DNA from: Gallionella sp.
GTDB taxonomy: Bacteria; Pseudomonadota; Gammaproteobacteria; Burkholderiales; Gallionellaceae
Length of the DNA stretch: 64,000 nucleotides
Assembly (NCBI GenBank): GCA_025350405.1
Contig: JANXXX010000021.1
Location: forward strand, 1-64,000
Reading direction: 5' to 3'
This document shows, piece by piece, positions 43,334 through 53,563 of the stretch; the stretch's first letter is position 1, and every line of letters starts with the position of its first letter. Below the pieces are notes generated by a model, which ran no database searches, was not told where the DNA came from, and saw nothing but the letters and a program-made list of their open reading frames with translations. The translations under genes and the position numbers were made by a program.

Positions 43334-44202
43334 TTTAATTTGAAATCTGTCCTGATAATGGCACGTCCGTCCGCCGCCCATTTCGGCTGCGGCTTCCAGG
43401 CATGGCCGTACACCACTTCAAAAGTCGCGGGCAGCTTGCCGTTGCTGCGCAGGCGCTCGTAATTTTCTACCAGGCGCGCCCAGGCTTTTTTTCCCATCAA
43501 ACCTTGCCCTCGCCCAGCCGTGGCGTTGTGCGCGCCTATCGTCTTGAGGTCATGCAACACAGCGCGCACATCGTCATAGGTCAGCGTGATGTATTCCATG
43601 TCCATCACCGGATCGGCAAATCCGCCCTGTACCAGCATGTCGCCGATGTCGTGCATGTCGGCAAAACGGTTCAGGTGATTATGTTCGTCCACGCCGTTGA
43701 ACGCCTGTCTCAACTCCTTCAATGTATCCGGCCCGAAGGTGCTGAACATCAACAGCCCGTCCACTTTCAACACGCGATGCAATTCAACAAAGGTCGCAGG
43801 CAGATCGTTACACCACTGCAGCGCGAGGTTAGACCACACCATCTCGACACTACTGGCCGCCAAAGGCAAATCTTCCACATCCGCGCACAGCTGCAGTTGT
43901 TTTGCGCCGCCGAACAGTTTTTGCCACCAGCCTGAGCGGCCCTGTGCGGTCTGCAACATGCCGATGGCAATGTCCAGCGCGATCATTTGTGCGGCCGGGT
44001 AACGTTGCACCAACCGGCGCGTACCCCAACCCGTACCGCTGCCCGCATCCAGTATGCGCTCCGGTTGCAACTTGATGTAATCGAGGCGCTCCAGCATGCG
44101 CACGCACACTTCGCGCTGCAACACCGCCGCCGCGTCGTAGCCTGTCGACGCACGATTGAAGGCGCGGCGCATCTGCCGTTTGTCGATTAAGAATTCGTTC
44201 AT
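43330..44202 (-). CDS. bioC: Malonyl-ACP O-methyltransferase
   Basis: RRAFNRASTGYDAAAVLQREVCVRMLERL…ILDAGSGTGWGTRRL; ATGA overlap with bioD. Confidence 0.95.
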   Translation of the reverse strand: MNEFLIDKRQMRRAFNRASTGYDAAAVLQREVCVRMLERLDYIKLQPERILDAGSGTGWGTRRLVQRYPAAQMIALDIAIGMLQTAQGRSGWWQKLFGGAKQLQLCADVEDLPLAASSVEMVWSNLALQWCNDLPATFVELHRVLKVDGLLMFSTFGPDTLKELRQAFNGVDEHNHLNRFADMHDIGDMLVQGGFADPVMDMEYITLTYDDVRAVLHDLKTIGAHNATAGRGQGLMGKKAWARLVENYERLRSNGKLPATFEVVYGHAWKPQPKWAADGRAIIRTDFKLK

Positions 44203-45011
44203 TCCATTTTTTCGTTCAGAAAATTTACCAGATGCCTGACAAATTCTTCGGGGTGTGACAAGAATGGCGCGTGCGCCGCACCCTTGATCATCGCCAACCT
44301 TCCTTTCGGTGTGTTACTTGCCAGATATTGCGCGGCCTGTTGCGGGATCAGCGCATCGCATTCGCCCGCCAGTACCAGCATTGCCTGCTTCACTTCCGGC
44401 AAGGCACTGCGTAAATCGCAGCCCAGCAAAATTTCCAGGCCGGACTGTAACGTAGCCAAATCAGGTTCGCCACGGCTGAACAATCCGTCGCGCAATACCG
44501 TCAACCAAGCGCGCTCCTGCTCGCTGCCGCGCACTTGCAGCGCCAGGAAGCGTTTCAAGGTCAATGTGTAATGATGCCGCAAATTATCCGCAAACTCTTC
44601 CAGAATTTCCACACTCAATGCATGATCCCATCCCTTGCGACGCACAAAGCTTGGCGTACTGGCGACCAGCACCAAACGGCTCACTTGTTGCGGGTACCGC
44701 ATCGCCCAACGCAATGCGATCTGCCCGCCCAGTGACCAGCCACATATTGCCAGCGGCTGGGCGAACTGAGAAGACAGCTCATCGACGACAGAATCTATCG
44801 TGAAACTGGCAACGGAAAACGGAAAATGAGAAAGGTCTGCGCTGAATCCATGCCCGGGCAAATCCACCGACATCACGCTGAAATTCTGCGCCAGCTGTTC
44901 CGCGACACCGCGCCACATGCCGCCATGCATGCCCCAGCCGTGGATCAGCAGCAGTGGCCCACCACTGTCGCCTGTTCCGGCATATTCGTAACGGTCAACG
45001 TGCAAGCTCAT
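44199..45011 (-). CDS. bioH: Pimeloyl-ACP methyl ester carboxylesterase
   Basis: LLLIHGWGMHGGMW; ICGWSLGGQIALRWA; located in biotin operon. Confidence 0.93.
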   Translation of the reverse strand: MSLHVDRYEYAGTGDSGGPLLLIHGWGMHGGMWRGVAEQLAQNFSVMSVDLPGHGFSADLSHFPFSVASFTIDSVVDELSSQFAQPLAICGWSLGGQIALRWAMRYPQQVSRLVLVASTPSFVRRKGWDHALSVEILEEFADNLRHHYTLTLKRFLALQVRGSEQERAWLTVLRDGLFSRGEPDLATLQSGLEILLGCDLRSALPEVKQAMLVLAGECDALIPQQAAQYLASNTPKGRLAMIKGAAHAPFLSHPEEFVRHLVNFLNEKME

Positions 45012-46149
45012 ACAGCGCCTCGATTAAACGTGTCACGTCGGTTGCGCTGTGCGCGGCAGACAGCGTGATGCGCAAGCGCGCCGTGCCCTGCGGCACCGTG
45101 GGCGGACGTATCGCCGCAACCCAGATGCCGCGCTCACGCAATGCGTTGCTTAACTCCAGCGCCGCCTGATTGTCGCCGATCAGCAGCGGTTGGATCGCGG
45201 TAGCCGAGGGCATCAGCCGCCAGCGCAAATCATGCAGACCGCTACGCAGTTGCGCGACCAACTGCTGCAAGTGCGCGCGCAGCGCGTCGCCCTGAAATAT
45301 CAATTGCAGACTCGCCAGCAGCGCACTCGCCAAGGCGGGCGGGGTGGCCGTGGTGTAGACATAGCTGCGCGCATGGTTGATCAGCGTGTTTATCACTACT
45401 TGCTCCGCCGCGACGAAGGCGCCGAACACACCAGCCGCCTTGCCCAGTGTCGCCATGTAGATGATGCGCGGAGAGGCGATGCCGAAATGCGCCAGCGAGC
45501 CGCGCCCCTGTTCACCCAGCACCCCGAAGCCATGCGCGTCATCGACCAGCAACCAGGCATCATGCTGCTCGCACAACGCCAGCAATTCCGGCAAGGGCGC
45601 TAGATCACCATCCATGCTGAACACCGCGTCGGTGATGATAAGTTTGCGCCCGCTCCTTGTCTTTTCCAGTAGCTGCGCGAGTTGCGCCATGTCGTTGTGA
45701 CGGTAACGCTGCACATTGGCGCGCGACAACTGCATCGCATCGTTCAGTGAAGCATGATTGAGCTTGTCGGCAAACACCGTATCGTCTTTGCCGACCAAAG
45801 CCTGCACCACGCCGAGGTTTGCCATATAGCCGGTGGAGAACAGCAGCGCGGCAGGCTTATCGACGAAGGCCGCGAGAGCAACTTCCAGTTCATGATGCAC
45901 CTGCGTATGCCCACTCACCAGATGTGCCGCGCCCGCGCCCGCACCGTACTGGGCTGCGCCCTGTTGCAACGCGGCGATCAGCTGCGGATGATTGGCCAAG
46001 CCGAGGTAATCGTTACTGCAAAAGGACAAATAGGTTTTGCCATCGACGACAATGTGAGGCGACTGCGGACTTTGCAGTGTGCGCCGGCTGCGCAGCAGAC
46101 CTTGTGCAGCGCGTTCGTCCAGCTCCGATTGAAGTGCTGCAAAAGGCAT
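44995..46149 (-). CDS. bioF: 8-amino-7-oxononanoate synthase
   Basis: YLSFCSNDYLGLANHPQLI…VDDAHGFGVLGEQGRG…TLGKAAGVFGAFV. Confidence 0.96.
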   Translation of the reverse strand: MPFAALQSELDERAAQGLLRSRRTLQSPQSPHIVVDGKTYLSFCSNDYLGLANHPQLIAALQQGAAQYGAGAGAAHLVSGHTQVHHELEVALAAFVDKPAALLFSTGYMANLGVVQALVGKDDTVFADKLNHASLNDAMQLSRANVQRYRHNDMAQLAQLLEKTRSGRKLIITDAVFSMDGDLAPLPELLALCEQHDAWLLVDDAHGFGVLGEQGRGSLAHFGIASPRIIYMATLGKAAGVFGAFVAAEQVVINTLINHARSYVYTTATPPALASALLASLQLIFQGDALRAHLQQLVAQLRSGLHDLRWRLMPSATAIQPLLIGDNQAALELSNALRERGIWVAAIRPPTVPQGTARLRITLSAAHSATDVTRLIEALYELAR

Positions 46150-46167
46150 CCGTCAGTCCTGTGTGCT

Positions 46168-46515
46168 TCAGGATCTTGATTCTTTGTTGCGCAACTCGAC
46201 AAATTTCTTGTGGAACTCATTGGCCGAATTCTTCATGTGCGCGACGAATTCTTTGTGCGCTGTGGCCCGGCTAAAGGTATCCGCCATCGTGCTCATCATC
46301 TGGAAATAGAACTCGGCCATTTCATCCACCATCATTTCCTTGGTCCACAGATCGATGTGCAAAGCGGATTTTTTGTTCGCGTCCCAAAAAGCCAGCATCA
46401 TGGCTTTGGCTTGCTGCGCTTCCTTGACGCCGGAGTCGGTCGCAGTCCACTCAATGGAATTGGGATGATTGTTCTGGTCCATCCTAACGTCGATGGTAAT
46501 GGTTGAGTGCCTCAT
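46168..46515 (-). CDS. GldC-like protein
   Basis: SIEWTATDSGVKEAQQAKAMMLAFWDANKKSALHIDLWTKEMMVDEMAEFYFQMMSTMADTFSRAT matches the GldC pattern as remembered. Confidence 0.7.
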   Translation of the reverse strand: MRHSTITIDVRMDQNNHPNSIEWTATDSGVKEAQQAKAMMLAFWDANKKSALHIDLWTKEMMVDEMAEFYFQMMSTMADTFSRATAHKEFVAHMKNSANEFHKKFVELRNKESRS

Positions 46516-46560
46516 TGTTATTGCTTTCCTGTCAGTGGTATTGAATGTTGAAGCAGTTAC

Positions 46561-47568
46561 TTAGTGCTGATCTGCAAACGGATACATGCCCAGCTTGTCC
46601 AGCAACGCGCGATCACGCTCTGCATCGGGGTTGCCAGTCGTGAGCAATTGCTCGCCGTAGAAGATCGAGTTCGCCCCGGCTAAAAAGCACAGCGCCTGTA
46701 TCGCATCAGACATCTGCTGCCGCCCTGCCGACAATCGCACCCGTGCAGTCGGCATCGTGATGCGCGCCACGGCGATGGTGCGCACGAAGTCCAGCGGATC
46801 GAGATCTGCGGTTTGCGCCAAGGGAGTGCCTTCGACCTTGACCAGATTATTGATCGGCACGCTTTCCGGGTATGGCTCCATATTGGCAAGTTGCGCGACC
46901 AAACCGGCGCGCTGCGTCAGATTCTCGCCCATGCCGACGATGCCGCCGCTGCACACATGCATGCCCGCCTTGCGCACGCGCTCCAGCGTATCGAGGCGAT
47001 CCTGATAGTCGCGCGTGCTGATGATGTCGCCGTAGAATTCCGGCGAGGTATCCAGATTGTGGTTGTAGTAATCCAGCCCGGCGTCACGCAGTTGTTCGGT
47101 CTGCTTGTCGTTCAGCATGCCCAGCGTGGCGCAAGTCTCCATGCCCAGGCCACGCACCGCCTTGACCATTTCCACCACGCTGACCATATCCTCGTCGCTG
47201 GGCTCGCGCCAGGCCGCGCCCATGCAGAAGCGGTCCGCACCGCTCTGCTGCGCGGCTTTGGCCGCCTTGACTACCACATCCACATCCAGCATCTTCCTGT
47301 TCTCAACTCCCGTTGAGTGGAACGCCGATTGCGGGCAATAGCCGCAGTCCTCCGAACAGCCGCCGGTCTTGATCGACAGCAGCGTGGACAGCTGCACCGC
47401 GTTCGGATCAAAATGTTCGCGGTGCACCTGCTGCGCTTTGAACATCAGGTCGGCGAACGGCAGTTTGAACAAGGCCTCAACATCGGCAACACTCCAGCGC
47501 TGCGGAGTCGCGGGGTTTAGGCCAGAATGTTTAACTGGGCGGACGAATGCTATGGTTTGAGTATTCAT
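46561..47568 (-). CDS. bioB: Biotin synthase (radical SAM)
   Basis: [62 protein letters not shown]. Confidence 0.98.
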   Translation of the reverse strand: MNTQTIAFVRPVKHSGLNPATPQRWSVADVEALFKLPFADLMFKAQQVHREHFDPNAVQLSTLLSIKTGGCSEDCGYCPQSAFHSTGVENRKMLDVDVVVKAAKAAQQSGADRFCMGAAWREPSDEDMVSVVEMVKAVRGLGMETCATLGMLNDKQTEQLRDAGLDYYNHNLDTSPEFYGDIISTRDYQDRLDTLERVRKAGMHVCSGGIVGMGENLTQRAGLVAQLANMEPYPESVPINNLVKVEGTPLAQTADLDPLDFVRTIAVARITMPTARVRLSAGRQQMSDAIQALCFLAGANSIFYGEQLLTTGNPDAERDRALLDKLGMYPFADQH

Positions 47569-47709
47569 GTTTTCGTGAGTTGGTATGATGTGTTCGTTGC
47601 AGCCACTCTCTGCACCCGTTTACGGAAACCGAATGGGGTAAGCTGGATTACGGCACATCATCCTAGAAAGGGCAATGCCTTGTCAATTTTACGCAAGCAT
47701 TTTTTGAAC

Positions 47710-48396
47710 ATGCGCACAAATATTGTGCGACTGCTGCCCGCACAACCTTGCGTGCTATGCGGCAACATGAGCCGCGAAGGCTTGTGGTGCAAGGCTTGCG
47801 ACGCAGCCTTGCCGTATTTCAACGCCCCGCATTGTCCGGTCTGCGCCTTGCCGACGCCCACCGGCGAAGTGTGCGGACATTGTTTGACCCATCCGCCGCT
47901 CTTCAGCCGCACCACCGCGGTGTTCGGCTATGCCTTCCCGCTCGACAAGTTGATACAGGGTATGAAATACGGCGAGCAACTGGCATTGGCTCATGCCTTT
48001 GCGAAAAAGCTGGTGCAGCGCATCGATAAAAGTAATTTGCCGGATTACCTCATTGCGATGCCGCTGCATCGCGCCAAACTGTGCGAACGCGGCTTCAATC
48101 AATCGCTGCTGCTCGCCACAACAGTCGCCCGCGAACTGCAACTCAACCTGCTGCCCAACACCTGTCGGCGCGTGCGCGACACTCCACCGCAATCCGCCTT
48201 GCCGTGGAAGGAGCGCAAGAAGAACGTGCGCAATGCATTCGGATGCGATATGGATTTGACCGGTAAACGAGTCGCGCTGGTGGATGATGTGCTGACTACC
48301 GGGGCCAGCCTGAACGCGCTTGCTGAAGCGGTACAAAAATGCGGCGCGCGTGAAATCAGTGCATGGGTGGTGGCAAGGACGTTGCCGCATTCATAA
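47710..48396 (+). CDS. ComF-family phosphoribosyltransferase-like protein
   Basis: CVLCGNMSREGLWCKACDAALPYF; CPVCALPTPTGEVCGHCL; RVALVDDVLTTGASLNALA; ORF extends to 47527. Confidence 0.93.
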   Translation: MRTNIVRLLPAQPCVLCGNMSREGLWCKACDAALPYFNAPHCPVCALPTPTGEVCGHCLTHPPLFSRTTAVFGYAFPLDKLIQGMKYGEQLALAHAFAKKLVQRIDKSNLPDYLIAMPLHRAKLCERGFNQSLLLATTVARELQLNLLPNTCRRVRDTPPQSALPWKERKKNVRNAFGCDMDLTGKRVALVDDVLTTGASLNALAEAVQKCGAREISAWVVARTLPHS

Positions 48397-48412
48397 CGCA
48401 AAGCAGCAAAGT

Positions 48413-49591
48413 TTAAGGGCCGATTCCTTTAAGTTTTTGTTGTACGAATGCCTGTAGATCCGGGCTGAGTGTTTGAGTCTCCAGTGCATGCTTGAACGCA
48501 TCTTTAGCATCTGCATTACGCTGCACCGCCTGCAAGGAAATTCCGTAGCCCATCTGCCAAATTCCATTGTTCGGGGCCAGCTGCAGCGCAATCTGATAAT
48601 GCGTGATCGCCTCGTCGTTGCGGTTTTGGCGTTGCAGCAATGCCGCCAGAAACGCCTGGTAGTCGGCTTGCGAATTGCCGTAGGGCAAAGCCTTTTCCAG
48701 TGTCGTAGTCGCCTCTGTAAGCGCGCCACGCTCCACCTGCAAGCGCGCCAGCACCATGGTGAAGCCGGTGAGGTCGGGCTTATTTTTCAACCTGTCCTGC
48801 AACACGCGCTCTGCATCCTTACCGCGCTTGCTTTCCAGCAACAAGGCAACCAATGCCTGCCTTGCCGCATCATGGCCCGCATCCAGGCGCAATGCCGCCT
48901 CATATCCCGCCATGGCATCGGCGAGGCGCCCCTTTTGCATTAATGCCGCCGCTTTGCGAAATTCCCCATCGGCCTTTTGTGCAGGACTGATTTGCTTCAT
49001 CGGCAAAGTATCGTTCGGTGATTGAACGGCAATTTTTGCATTCGATGTGGCGGTTTTTATTGGCTGTGTTTTGGCTTTTGTTTTGGCCTTCTTCCCGGTT
49101 TTTTTCTTTGTATTTTTCTTGGCTTGCTTCAGCGGCACATCCGAAATTTTTGAAATATTTTTTTCCTCCACCAACGCTAGCCCAAGGTGAATTCTGTCCT
49201 GAGCCTTATCGAAGGGTCTAACAGTGGAAGGCAGCGGCACCGAGCTCAATTCAAAACTCAGTCGCGAGGACGGCGGATTCACAGCCGGAATACCCGATAT
49301 TGGCACAACCAGTTCTACAGCCGGTTGAAGCTGCTGTTTCAATTTATCAAGTTCGAGAGCACCTGGAGAATTACCTGCCTTAGGTGTTACGCTGGCCATT
49401 AATACATTCGGTTTGTGTGACTGCGCCCATTGCCATGCGGCGATCCCGATCATCAGTATCAACCCGAAGACCAGCAAAGGCATGATGAAATTGCGTCGGG
49501 TATGTGGCACAGCGCGCACCATAGGCTGCTCCGCACTGGTTTGCGACCCGCGCTGTTCCAATTGATTAAGTACCTGGTTGATGACACTCAT
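48413..49591 (-). CDS. mshN: MSHA biogenesis protein MshN-like (TPR)
   Basis: MSVINQVLNQLEQRGS N-term, TM, TPR C-term; directly downstream of mshM. Confidence 0.88.
   Translation of the reverse strand: MSVINQVLNQLEQRGSQTSAEQPMVRAVPHTRRNFIMPLLVFGLILMIGIAAWQWAQSHKPNVLMASVTPKAGNSPGALELDKLKQQLQPAVELVVPISGIPAVNPPSSRLSFELSSVPLPSTVRPFDKAQDRIHLGLALVEEKNISKISDVPLKQAKKNTKKKTGKKAKTKAKTQPIKTATSNAKIAVQSPNDTLPMKQISPAQKADGEFRKAAALMQKGRLADAMAGYEAALRLDAGHDAARQALVALLLESKRGKDAERVLQDRLKNKPDLTGFTMVLARLQVERGALTEATTTLEKALPYGNSQADYQAFLAALLQRQNRNDEAITHYQIALQLAPNNGIWQMGYGISLQAVQRNADAKDAFKHALETQTLSPDLQAFVQQKLKGIGP
49195..49218. repeat. Single arm of the rarA-type repeat inside mshN
   Basis: tgtcctgagccttatcgaagggtc; encodes TVRPFDKAQDRIH. 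Confidence 0.65.
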
Positions 49592-50544
49592 TGCAGCACC
49601 AACCCCACAACCCCCAACGACACGATCACCACCGTGCCAGTCAATGCTACCGCCCAGGGCAACCAATCGCGGCGTACTTCAGGCGTGTCTGCTGACGCAT
49701 CGCGGATATGCCCGGCCGACACTTGCTGCTTGCCATCGCTGAACGCCAACATCAATGCCTTATGGGCAACGATGTTGACCAGCCTTGGGGTACCGCCGGT
49801 GATGCGATGCAACTTGCCCACCGCTCCGGCGCTGAACAATGTTTCACCGGCAAATCCGGCCACCGTCAAACGATGGCGCAAATAGCGTTCCAGCTCATTC
49901 TTGCGCAAGCCTTGCAGATTATGTTGAAAGCTGATGCGCTGCCGCAACTGGCGTATTGAATTATGCCGCAAGCGTTCATCCAGCTCCGGCTGACCGAACA
50001 ACACCACTTGCAACAATTTGCGTTTTTCGGTTTCGAGATTGGTGAGCAGGCGCAACACTTCCATACTTTCCAGCGGCATCGCCTGCGCCTCATCCAGACA
50101 CACCAGCGCGCGCTGGCCGTTGCGCGCACATTCCAGCAGCGCATTAGTCAACCCTTTCAACAACTGATGCTGATCAGCATTCTTTTCCAGTGGCACGCGA
50201 AATTCTTCCGCCAACGCCTGCAACAAACTGATCGGCTCAAGATATGGGTTGGGAATATATGCGGTCATGAAACTCGGCGTAGTTACTGCTGCAGTTGCTT
50301 GATCCCGGGTACCGATCAACGTCGTGGATGGCTGCCCCTGATTCAGCGTGGCGAGAAATTTACGGCACAGCAAGGTCTTGCCATTGCCCACTTCGCCGGT
50401 AATCTTGATAAAACCTTCGCCGTTGCGCGCCGCTACCAGCAAGGTATTGAGCGCCTCCTGATAACTTGAGCAAGCAAAGAAAAAACTGGTGTCAGGAGTC
50501 AGGTTGAAAGGCGTTTCGCGCAAACCAAAGTGTTGTAGATACAT
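49588..50544 (-). CDS. mshM: MSHA biogenesis ATPase MshM (ExeA-like)
   Basis: MYLQHFGLRETPFNLTPDTSFFF; GEVGNGKTLLCRKFL; LVCLDEAQAMPLESMEVLRLLTNLETEKRKLLQVVLFGQPEL. Confidence 0.92.
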   Translation of the reverse strand: MYLQHFGLRETPFNLTPDTSFFFACSSYQEALNTLLVAARNGEGFIKITGEVGNGKTLLCRKFLATLNQGQPSTTLIGTRDQATAAVTTPSFMTAYIPNPYLEPISLLQALAEEFRVPLEKNADQHQLLKGLTNALLECARNGQRALVCLDEAQAMPLESMEVLRLLTNLETEKRKLLQVVLFGQPELDERLRHNSIRQLRQRISFQHNLQGLRKNELERYLRHRLTVAGFAGETLFSAGAVGKLHRITGGTPRLVNIVAHKALMLAFSDGKQQVSAGHIRDASADTPEVRRDWLPWAVALTGTVVIVSLGVVGLVLQ

Positions 50545-50549
50545 ATGTA

Positions 50550-50692
50550 AGGGTGCCTCTATAAATTCAAAATCCTAAGCGAGACAAGACGCGAATGAAA
50601 TTTTTGCGCGCCGCATATGTTTGATATGTAAACAGTAAGAATTCTTGGGTAACGCAGTATCGTGACGGGGTTTGGATTTATAGTGGGACCCT
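50550..50692. repeat. MITE-like element with imperfect 19-bp terminal inverted repeats
   Basis: AGGGTGCCTCTATAAATTC … GGATTTATAGTGGGACCCT (16/19 matching), ~143 bp, between mshM and mshL. Confidence 0.55.
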
Positions 50693-50706
50693 CAACGTTT
50701 TGCGCC

Positions 50707-52353
50707 CTACCGCCCCATCATCCCGCTAACACGCTCACGACTGTGCATAATGTCATCAGACCAATCCTTGTCGTTATCCACCACAGTCGGTTTCAGCAGG
50801 ATGACCAATTCACGCTTTTCGCTGCGCTGATTGGTCTGACCAAACAGTGTCTTGGGCAAGCCCGGCAATCCGGAACTATCATTTGATGAGGCTTGACGCA
50901 TCAAGCCGCCAATCGCCACGATCTGCCCGTCGCGCGCACGCACGATGCTGTCGGTTTCAGAGATCGAACTGGAAGCCAGCGGCAAACTGATCGACCCGTT
51001 GGTACCACCCAGATCAACGACCTTGGTGACCGTGCTGACCTGGCTGACGGAAGGATGCACATGCAAGATGATCTCGCCGTTTTCATCGATGCTTGGCGTA
51101 ACATCCAGAGCGATCCCGGAAAAGAACGGTTGCAATGTGACAGTTGGGGTGCTGGTGGTTGCTGTTCCTGTTGTCGTCGTCGTCGAAACGTTGGTGACAA
51201 AAAAGTCATCCGTGCCAACCTTGAGCACCGCTTTCTGATTGTTCATTGTGGCAATGCGCGGACTGGACAACACATGCACGTTGCCCTGCGACTCAAGGAA
51301 ATTCAACAGCGCGGCAAAATTACTGGTCTGGAATGCCAGACCAAAAAGTGTGCCTGATCCCGACCCGGCAAGCGAAGCCAGCGTTGCACCCGGAGTAGCA
51401 GAGATCACGCCATTGCTTATCGTTCCCGTCGGAGCCAGCGCGGTGCCTGGCGATAATTGCCCGCCCGAAGTAAAACTGTTCGGACTATTTTTGAATGCGC
51501 CCCAATTAACACCAGATTGAAAACTGTCGCTCAATTGCACGTCGACGATCTTGGCTTCCAGAATCACCTGACGCTCAATGGATATCTGTGAGGCCTTGAG
51601 GTAAGCCGTGACATTTCTCAACTCGTCTGGCATCGCACGCACCACTATCACGCCAGACATCGGGCTGACCACTACACTGCGCCCCTTTTCTTTGCCGACG
51701 ATCGCATCCAGCGATTTCTCCAATTCATCCCAGAAGTCGGACTTGCTGCTCATGGTCACCTTACTGGTTTCCTGAGAGCGACCCACAGAACCCGTTGTAG
51801 GGGTGGAAGTTGCACCGCCGGATGTTCCACCCGGAGCGTCTGACACAGAACCCGAAATAACTCGCAGCGACGATGCGCCATTGCGTTGCCCGGTCAGGTA
51901 ACTCACCTGAAAAATCCTCGTCTGCAAGGTCAGCGGCTGAATGTAGATGCGAGTGCTATCGATCTTGTAATCGTAGCCATACATCTCGCGTATCGCTTCC
52001 AATGCCTCGAATACCGTCACGTCTTTCAGATTCAGCGAAATGTTTCCGCTGACATCAGAGTGCAGCAACATGCTATAGCGCGTACCCGACACGATAGACA
52101 TGAACACTTGACTGGCCGGCGTGTTATTCACCGTCAGGTCGAATTTCGTATCCAGCGATTTGCTGTCTACCTTCGGCATGCCTACTGCAAGAGGGGGCAG
52201 CAATGCATTGTTCACTGCTTCGGATTTGCTTGGTTTCCTGTCTTGCGCGGCCTGATCCATTTCGTGCTGAATCGAATCCGCCGTCTGATTTCGACTATTC
52301 GAAGTGGCGCAACCCGCCAACAGCAACACACCCAGCCATAACGTTATTCTCAT
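50707..52353 (-). CDS. mshL: MSHA secretin MshL
   Basis: Lipobox LLLAGC; secretin domain (VLSSPRIATMNNQKAVLKVGTDDFFV…DVTPSIDENGEIILHVHPSVS). Confidence 0.94.
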   Translation of the reverse strand: MRITLWLGVLLLAGCATSNSRNQTADSIQHEMDQAAQDRKPSKSEAVNNALLPPLAVGMPKVDSKSLDTKFDLTVNNTPASQVFMSIVSGTRYSMLLHSDVSGNISLNLKDVTVFEALEAIREMYGYDYKIDSTRIYIQPLTLQTRIFQVSYLTGQRNGASSLRVISGSVSDAPGGTSGGATSTPTTGSVGRSQETSKVTMSSKSDFWDELEKSLDAIVGKEKGRSVVVSPMSGVIVVRAMPDELRNVTAYLKASQISIERQVILEAKIVDVQLSDSFQSGVNWGAFKNSPNSFTSGGQLSPGTALAPTGTISNGVISATPGATLASLAGSGSGTLFGLAFQTSNFAALLNFLESQGNVHVLSSPRIATMNNQKAVLKVGTDDFFVTNVSTTTTTGTATTSTPTVTLQPFFSGIALDVTPSIDENGEIILHVHPSVSQVSTVTKVVDLGGTNGSISLPLASSSISETDSIVRARDGQIVAIGGLMRQASSNDSSGLPGLPKTLFGQTNQRSEKRELVILLKPTVVDNDKDWSDDIMHSRERVSGMMGR

Positions 52354-52451
52354 TTTTCCTCCTCGGGCGCAGCTGCCCTGCTTTTATGTTTGCCATACTG
52401 CACCTTGCCTGCGGACGATGGTTGTTTGACCTGCGATCTCATATTTGGCGA

Positions 52452-52871
52452 TTACTTTTCCGCTGATGCCTTATCGGGTACTTCTTTTCGGATCATTCTC
52501 ACTTCGGGAAACAACCTCAACACCTGCCTGCTTTGCGCGCGCTGCAACACGACGCCGCCCTCATTGACTTCGATCAACTTGGCATCGCCATATTCGCCGC
52601 CTAATTCGACAGTCTGCCCATCAATGATCGCGGCGCGACGTGTTTCGGAAATGATGATCGAACGCAAACCGGATGACCGGTCTTCCGTTACCTCTTGCTT
52701 GGCTCCTGTTCCGGTAGCTTGCGCAAAAATACTGGCGGGTGGGCGAGTCGGATCGATCAAATCTTCTGCGTGAAGCGGGCCAAGAACCGAGAACAAAAAG
52801 AAAAATGCGGAAGCGACCCACCGCGGCGATGTGGTAATAATCATATTCTTGGTCATCATACAGACAGCCAT
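52452..52871 (-). CDS. mshK: MSHA biogenesis protein MshK-like
   Basis: LIDPTRPPASI…SSGLRSIIISETRRAAIIDGQTVELGGEYGDAKLIEVNEGGVVL; position in operon. Confidence 0.8.
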   Translation of the reverse strand: MAVCMMTKNMIITTSPRWVASAFFFLFSVLGPLHAEDLIDPTRPPASIFAQATGTGAKQEVTEDRSSGLRSIIISETRRAAIIDGQTVELGGEYGDAKLIEVNEGGVVLQRAQSRQVLRLFPEVRMIRKEVPDKASAEK

Positions 52872-53563
52872 GTCTTATCCAAACTCAGGGTATACAGGGT
52901 CAATGTAAACACGGCATCCGGATATTTCTCTACGTTCAAACTTGCTTCCCCCCAAAACATCTGCGCAGGCAAGTTCTCCAATTCGGAGACGTAACGCAAC
53001 AAGTCCAGGTAACCGCCGCGCACAGTGATTTGCACGCCGTGTTTGAATATTTGTTTTTGCGAATCCGGTTGCTTTTGCTCGCCAGGTGAATTCGCTGCAA
53101 CCGCTTGTGGCCTTTCAATCAACAGACTCACCGGCAAGGTTTTCAATTCGACCAATTGCAACTTGCCGTTTTTACCCAGCACCCGCCTCAACAGGTCGGC
53201 TATCCTGTTGGGCGCAATCAGGCGGTCCCGGCGGCTCTGCAAATAATCATCCTGCTCTTGCATTTTCTGCTTGAGCTGCGCCAAGCGATCACGCAACGGC
53301 GAATGTTCATCGTCACGTTTAGCTTGCAGCAGGTTTTGCATCTGGGCCTGCAGCTCCTTCATTTTTTCCTGCTGCTGAACCATCTGCGCCGACAACATTT
53401 TTTGTTTGGCAAACAACGGGTCAAGCAACATCGCATTAATCAGCGAGATCACTACAAAAGCGGCAGCAATAAAAATTATTGCGCGCTCGCGCAACGACAT
53501 GTCATCTATCGTAGTACGAACCCGCTCCCAATAAGGCTGAATCTGCTCCCAATAACGTTTCAT
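52856..53563 (-). CDS. mshJ: MSHA biogenesis protein MshJ-like (PilO/GspM-like)
   Basis: Single TM, coiled coil, LERPQAVAAN…GVQITVRGGYLDLLRYVSELENLPAQMFWGEASL. Confidence 0.82.
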   Translation of the reverse strand: MKRYWEQIQPYWERVRTTIDDMSLRERAIIFIAAAFVVISLINAMLLDPLFAKQKMLSAQMVQQQEKMKELQAQMQNLLQAKRDDEHSPLRDRLAQLKQKMQEQDDYLQSRRDRLIAPNRIADLLRRVLGKNGKLQLVELKTLPVSLLIERPQAVAANSPGEQKQPDSQKQIFKHGVQITVRGGYLDLLRYVSELENLPAQMFWGEASLNVEKYPDAVFTLTLYTLSLDKTWLSV

